From a virus: a stretch of DNA of 33,347 bases. Position 1 is the stretch's first letter. Each line of letters opens with the position of its first letter. The stretch is from positions 1 to 33,347 of IMG/VR virus record IMGVR_UViG_3300020056_001226, one strand, 5' to 3'. Below the pieces are notes generated by a model. That model had not been told where the DNA came from. It did no database searches and was given only the letters and a program-made list of their open reading frames with translations. Both the position numbers and the translations under genes were made by a program. Of the stretch, positions 29,978 through 33,347 are shown piece by piece.

Positions 29978-30934
29978 TCAAGCAAAGTTAAGGGTATTCA
30001 TAGACGGGCCTATCAAACCAATAATATCATCCGCCCAGATTTTATGAGTTTCAGCGCCTGGGTGTATCAAATCTCTTGCCATACTTATACCATCAAAAGA
30101 ATCATTTCCTCTAGCCAGTTGCCATTCATAGTGGCCCCATGCTCTATACTCTTTACGAAATTCATGTGCAGAATCAACAATAAAAACTGGAATTTTCATT
30201 TCTTTTGCTATTGTTTGAAGCATAACAATGTTTTTTGATGTTTGGACAAGGTTGTTCATATCGTTTAAGATAGAACAATATTCCATACTGTACATTTCTT
30301 CTTTCGTTGGGTTTTTCTTTATTGTATTTGCAGAACAAGACCTTATATTAAAACCAGAAAAAAAATTCCATCGTCTAGGAGGGGGATTCAACACAACAAT
30401 TGCTTTTGGATTTTTTACATCGGTTCTTAACATAAACATAGCATGTAAAACTGCTAAATCCAATCCAGTGCCAGGAACACCAAAGTTGAAATCCGCACAA
30501 TCAAAGTATTTAGATACTATGTGTGAGAAAGTTTTTTCTTTTGGCAATCCGACACCAAAAGTGTGACTGCATCCATAAAACACAATCCCCTCTTTATCAT
30601 AACTATCATCAATTCTAAACCCATCCGAGTTTAAATTATAATTGATTGCTACTGGAACACCTTTCTCGGTTATCCACCCAAAGTGTTCCAAACACTTTAA
30701 CCTTACTTTATCTTTTTTGTTTTTTTTAAATGCGTCTAAATTATCAGTTGACATCCAGTGAACAAGATGATCTCTGTTTTCTTGATATTCTGTTTCAGCA
30801 AACTGTAAATTGACACCACCAATAGACCTTCTTAGGTTCACCAGTTCTTCTTGCGGTAGACATATACTATGTTCCCACCCGAGGCCTCGTCCCAAATAAG
30901 TTCTTACATATTCTAAAACTTTATCAACTTTCAT
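29978..30934 (-). CDS. SGNH/GDSL-like hydrolase, copy 4 (318 aa)
   Basis: An N-terminal domain (about 1-95) precedes AINYNLNSDGFRIDDSYDKE and the SGNH block I YGCSHTFGVGL with Ser123. GVPGTGLDLAV fits block II, AIVVLNPPPRRWNF the region before block III, and RDLIHPGAETH supplies the catalytic-type Asp288/His291. It is the closest relative of the Ser-to-Cys copy at 19742-20560 and has the intact triad. It is probably an esterase or acyl-hydrolase; substrate unknown. The RBS is weak (AAGG about 14 bases away). Confidence 0.65.
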   Translation of the reverse strand: MKVDKVLEYVRTYLGRGLGWEHSICLPQEELVNLRRSIGGVNLQFAETEYQENRDHLVHWMSTDNLDAFKKNKKDKVRLKCLEHFGWITEKGVPVAINYNLNSDGFRIDDSYDKEGIVFYGCSHTFGVGLPKEKTFSHIVSKYFDCADFNFGVPGTGLDLAVLHAMFMLRTDVKNPKAIVVLNPPPRRWNFFSGFNIRSCSANTIKKNPTKEEMYSMEYCSILNDMNNLVQTSKNIVMLQTIAKEMKIPVFIVDSAHEFRKEYRAWGHYEWQLARGNDSFDGISMARDLIHPGAETHKIWADDIIGLIGPSMNTLNFA

Positions 30935-30950
30935 AATAAATTAAATAACC

Positions 30951-31469
30951 TTATGTCAACCTAACACGAACAGTTCCACCGTTATCGTAGTATGCTTGGC
31001 CGATTGCAATGCCAGCAGAAGCAGCAGATGATTCATTTGTATATGGGCCAGGCAGATTCCAACCAGAACCATCTTGCAGTTCTGTAATTGTGGTAGCGGT
31101 GGCCAACTCTGTATCCAAGTTTGCGGTCTGTAAAAATGCAGATAAGTCAACTGTATTACCATTACTTATAGTTAAATCAGTACCAGCAATACTAAGTGTC
31201 TGCGAATCAGTATTCTGTCCTGACAAAGAACTTAGATCAGCACTATTGCCACCAGAAATGGATAGAGTATTTGTCCCAGAATCCCAAGAAATTGTTTGTG
31301 AGGAACCACCCCCACCAGTGTTTATAATAACACCGCCTGGAGTAGAACCATCAGAAATTCTGAGAGTAGTGGTGGTGGGATCATAGAAAATTTCTCCAGC
31401 AGAACCCACAAAGGTGGTTGCGTCAGACCCACCCAATTGTTCTACGAAATTTCTAAATACAGTAGTCAC
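30951..31469 (-). CDS. Tail-fibre/adhesin-like structural protein, 172 aa
   Basis: The N-terminal module VGSAGEIFYDPTTTTLRISD followed by GSTPGGVIINTGGGG is the 'virion-attachment' type seen at the start of many marine phage fibre proteins. SGGNSADLSSL, then SLSIAGTDLTISNGNTVDLS-like repeats and a C-terminal GGTVRVRLT form a beta-rich shaft. The start GTG 31469 shares its G with the preceding TAG (TAGTG) and GGTGG lies upstream; GTG 31481 is possible. Confidence 0.75.
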   Translation of the reverse strand: MTTVFRNFVEQLGGSDATTFVGSAGEIFYDPTTTTLRISDGSTPGGVIINTGGGGSSQTISWDSGTNTLSISGGNSADLSSLSGQNTDSQTLSIAGTDLTISNGNTVDLSAFLQTANLDTELATATTITELQDGSGWNLPGPYTNESSAASAGIAIGQAYYDNGGTVRVRLT

Positions 31470-31753
31470 TAGCAGTTCCACCTTCTTCTTGCGGCCTTAC
31501 CTCTTTCGCCTGTCCAACTACGAGATCGAGCGCAGAATGATTTGCGTCTCTTTGCGTCTTTGCTACCAGGCTTTAGTTTACTGGGCGGAGTAGTAACTGC
31601 GGTTTGCAATTTAGAGCCTGGGTTTTGGCGGCGATACTTTTCGACACCTTTTTTGGTTAAGCCAGCACCTTTGCTAACAGGAAGTTTATGACCACCCTTG
31701 ACGGTCATACCCTTCATACCTTCTTCGCCCAAAAATTCTAGGAAAGTTTTCAT
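31469..31753 (-). CDS. Small basic Cys-containing phage protein (tentatively DUF6321-like), 94 aa
   Basis: The pattern GAGLTKKGVEKYRRQNPGSK, a Pro/Lys linker, RRKSFCARSRSWTGERG and a terminal RRRWNC is a recurring module of marine phages, tentatively the DUF6321 family. It has two Cys and very high Arg/Lys content. A short acidic leader, FLEFLGEEG, resembles the L-x-E prohead-protease site, so the mature protein may begin near residue 12 and be packaged with DNA. AAGGTGA precedes ATG 31753, which overlaps the upstream TGA (ATGA). Confidence 0.7.
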   Translation of the reverse strand: MKTFLEFLGEEGMKGMTVKGGHKLPVSKGAGLTKKGVEKYRRQNPGSKLQTAVTTPPSKLKPGSKDAKRRKSFCARSRSWTGERGKAARRRWNC

Positions 31754-33347
31754 TTCTTTTTCACCTTAAATTTCTTAGCCTTTTGTGCCGAAGCAGAAGA
31801 CTTTGCGGATGAAGCTTTATACTTCTTCGCCTTCTGTGGTTTTTTGTTGGTAGATGTAAGTCGTTTCAATTCATTCTTTCTAATGATTGGAACCATTCTC
31901 TGTGCAAGTCTAGAGATCAGTCCTGTAAATCGTTTTGACATAGCCTCAATTCTAGCCTTTTCGGCAGGAGGCATGGAAGACATGTCTCTCCCTCTAGCAA
32001 GTCTGGACTTAATCATGTTTCTTGCACCACGAGTTGCCCTTCTCTTAACCCTAGCAGGATCGGCGGCTCTCCTAGATGCTCTCATTCTAGCAACTTTGAG
32101 TTTCTGTCTGTTTCTTCTAGCGTTAAAACGCCTCTTCATTCTACCTTGAATAGACAGGGCTTCAAGAATGTCCACGTTGTCGTGAATATCTGATTCTTCA
32201 TCGTCATCTTCTTCTGCTGAATCAAAGTCTTCTAATTCTTCTGAATCGTACATACCCAGACCTATCATCTCATCAAAATCCATATTGTCAATTTGAACTT
32301 CCATGTCGGCAATATCTTCCGATGTGAAGATAGAATCAACATCCATTTCCAAAACTTCCATCTCTTCTTCACATCCACAGTGTTCTTTTATTTTTAGTTT
32401 ATCAAGAACCATCTGTCTAGCTTTTTGGCCAAGGTCTTTGAAGTGATATAGGTTTTCACTATCCTTTGTGTGTTTCTTACCAGTCATAACTTGTCCATCG
32501 TGGGCGTGTTGATCACCCTTCCATTCAGTACCATCTTTCTTATAGTGACCATCGGTTTTCCACGAATGATTCTCACCTTCTTCGATCTTTGTTTTGTAGT
32601 GATATTTGTTGGTGGTTTGATTTTTCTTGGTAGTAGAGCCTGGTTCGCCTGGAGTCAAGGCCTTGAAGTATTGTGTACCTTCTGGTCTTCCCCACTCGTA
32701 TCGACTAATCTGTTTGTCTTCCTTCTGATACATTTTTGCCAGAGTTCTAGCATCAACCTTGTCGGAAATCGTTCTTGCTACTTGTGCAGCATAGTATTCA
32801 ATACCGTGTTTGAGTTTGCCGCCACCTTCTCTCTTCTTTCTATCGATAATAGGTTTCAGAGTTTTGAGTGCGGTGTTATAGTGAACTCTATGAACAGTTT
32901 TGGCAAGTGGGTCTTTCATCCACTGAAATGTTTCTTTTTGAGTTTTTGAGGAATCAACTGCTTTTGCAGAAGTATCCTTCATTTTCTTGATCATATCCGT
33001 ATAAAACTTTTGACGGGCTTCCAAATCTATACCGTGGTGAGTTTTGAGTCGTCTATTGAGACGTTCTGCTGCAGAAAGTTTTGCTGCCTCTTTGACATCC
33101 GTCTTGACCATGATGGGTTTACCACCCTTGCCCTTTCTATCGGCAACGGGGTCTTTTCTTCTCTTGCGTCTGGCAGAAGTTGCCCTATCGTCCTTGTCCA
33201 TACTGTGTGCTTTCTGTCTTGGCATACACTTGGGTTTGCCTTCGCCTGGTTCTCTTGCACATTGACCTTTGATTTCTCCATCCGTACCTACACGAACCCA
33301 ATCACCTTTGGGATGATCTTTACTAAACCAGTTACGGAGGTCTTCAT
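31750..33347 (-). CDS. Large basic/acidic virion-type protein, partial at its N-terminus (531 aa visible)
   Basis: The reading frame stays open through ATG 33225 to the window edge: 40 further residues (EDLRNWFSKDHPKGDWVRVG to GEGKPKC) precede that Met, and no RBS lies before it, so the true start is outside. The N-terminal Cys module with GQCAREPGEGKPKCMPRQKA followed by Lys/Arg-rich KDPVADRKGKGG resembles the DUF5872-like module of marine phages. A GHYKKDGTEWKGDQHAHDG module follows, then a very acidic stretch, VDILEALSIQGRMKRRFNAR, and an extremely Arg-rich C-terminus (MRASRRAADPARVKRRATRG). ILE-A fits a prohead-protease site separating the acidic and basic parts. It is a likely internal or portal-proximal virion protein. 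Confidence 0.75.
   Translation of the reverse strand, partial: EDLRNWFSKDHPKGDWVRVGTDGEIKGQCAREPGEGKPKCMPRQKAHSMDKDDRATSARRKRRKDPVADRKGKGGKPIMVKTDVKEAAKLSAAERLNRRLKTHHGIDLEARQKFYTDMIKKMKDTSAKAVDSSKTQKETFQWMKDPLAKTVHRVHYNTALKTLKPIIDRKKREGGGKLKHGIEYYAAQVARTISDKVDARTLAKMYQKEDKQISRYEWGRPEGTQYFKALTPGEPGSTTKKNQTTNKYHYKTKIEEGENHSWKTDGHYKKDGTEWKGDQHAHDGQVMTGKKHTKDSENLYHFKDLGQKARQMVLDKLKIKEHCGCEEEMEVLEMDVDSIFTSEDIADMEVQIDNMDFDEMIGLGMYDSEELEDFDSAEEDDDEESDIHDNVDILEALSIQGRMKRRFNARRNRQKLKVARMRASRRAADPARVKRRATRGARNMIKSRLARGRDMSSMPPAEKARIEAMSKRFTGLISRLAQRMVPIIRKNELKRLTSTNKKPQKAKKYKASSAKSSASAQKAKKFKVKKK

Noticed and set aside
31750-33225. Gene starting at ATG 33225
   Set aside because: No RBS is present and the frame remains open for 40 recognisable residues to the window edge, so the gene is truncated by the window.
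1-33347. tRNA genes, CRISPR arrays, IS elements, attachment sites
   Set aside because: No cloverleaf-like segments, spaced direct repeats, transposase motifs or terminal repeats were seen by eye; gaps are too short to hold them.

Overview
The window is a densely packed piece of a tailed-phage genome, most likely a marine T4-like myovirus. Every credible gene lies on the minus strand, so gene order runs from high to low coordinates. Neighbouring genes overlap by 1-60 bases or are separated by a few tens of bases. No gene-free stretch exceeds about 125 bases, and I saw no tRNA, rRNA, IS element or CRISPR array. T4-type replication and nucleotide genes anchor the assignment: gp61-type DNA primase, RNase H-type 5'-3' nuclease, class Ia NrdA/NrdB, glutaredoxin, dCMP deaminase, and ThyX instead of the T4 ThyA-type enzyme. 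They sit next to virion-protein families familiar from marine T4-like phages. The host is not resolved, but a phage-encoded TonB-dependent outer-membrane receptor and signal peptide imply a Gram-negative bacterium.

Layout, in direction of transcription. (1) 33347-24083: structural/virion-type block with a Cys-containing and Arg/Lys-rich protein cut by the window edge, a small basic Cys protein, a fibre-like protein, an SGNH hydrolase, a large radical SAM enzyme, a 706-residue 'beads on a string' protein and two short adhesin-like proteins. T4-like late promoters (TATAAATA or close) sit at 28084, 25925 and 25486. (2) 24093-21257: membrane-anchored coiled-coil protein, a GT10-like glycosyltransferase homologue, primase, EF-hand protein. 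(3) 21239-15520: thyX, SGNH paralogue, nrdA, QueC-like PP-loop protein, glutaredoxin, nrdB, zinc-ribbon protein, dCMP deaminase. (4) 15547-10339: 2OG-oxygenase-like protein, two methyltransferases, GIY-YIG-like protein, sulfotransferase-like protein, polytopic coiled-coil membrane protein, SGNH paralogue, WYL_2/DUF2693-type protein. (5) 10276-7299: conserved basic protein, RNase H, hypothetical, PsiE-family membrane protein, small protein, NUMOD3 homing-endonuclease remnant. (6) 7155-1231: small conserved proteins, HAD hydrolase, single-TM microprotein, staphylococcal-nuclease homologue, SGNH paralogue, 38-residue membrane microprotein, BtuB-like TonB-dependent receptor, second GT10-like protein. 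(7) 1161-1: small conserved hypotheticals.

How it fits together. The nucleotide genes form one coupled unit for dNTP supply. A second theme, scattered through the window, is surface-glycan or small-molecule chemistry: four SGNH-like proteins, two GT10-like proteins, a sulfotransferase-like protein, two methyltransferases and an oxygenase. The most unusual item is the BtuB-like TonB-dependent receptor, translationally coupled through GTGA to an unannotated 38-residue membrane protein, which in turn overlaps an SGNH gene. Transcription signals are compact: three late promoters and two sigma70-like promoters use the stop codon of the preceding gene as part of the promoter core. Two sigma70-like promoters place the predicted +1 on the ATG of the next gene, suggesting leaderless mRNAs. 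Several starts are GTG or TTG, and I shortened many start sites using ribosome-binding sites and overlaps. All family assignments are by eye from motifs.
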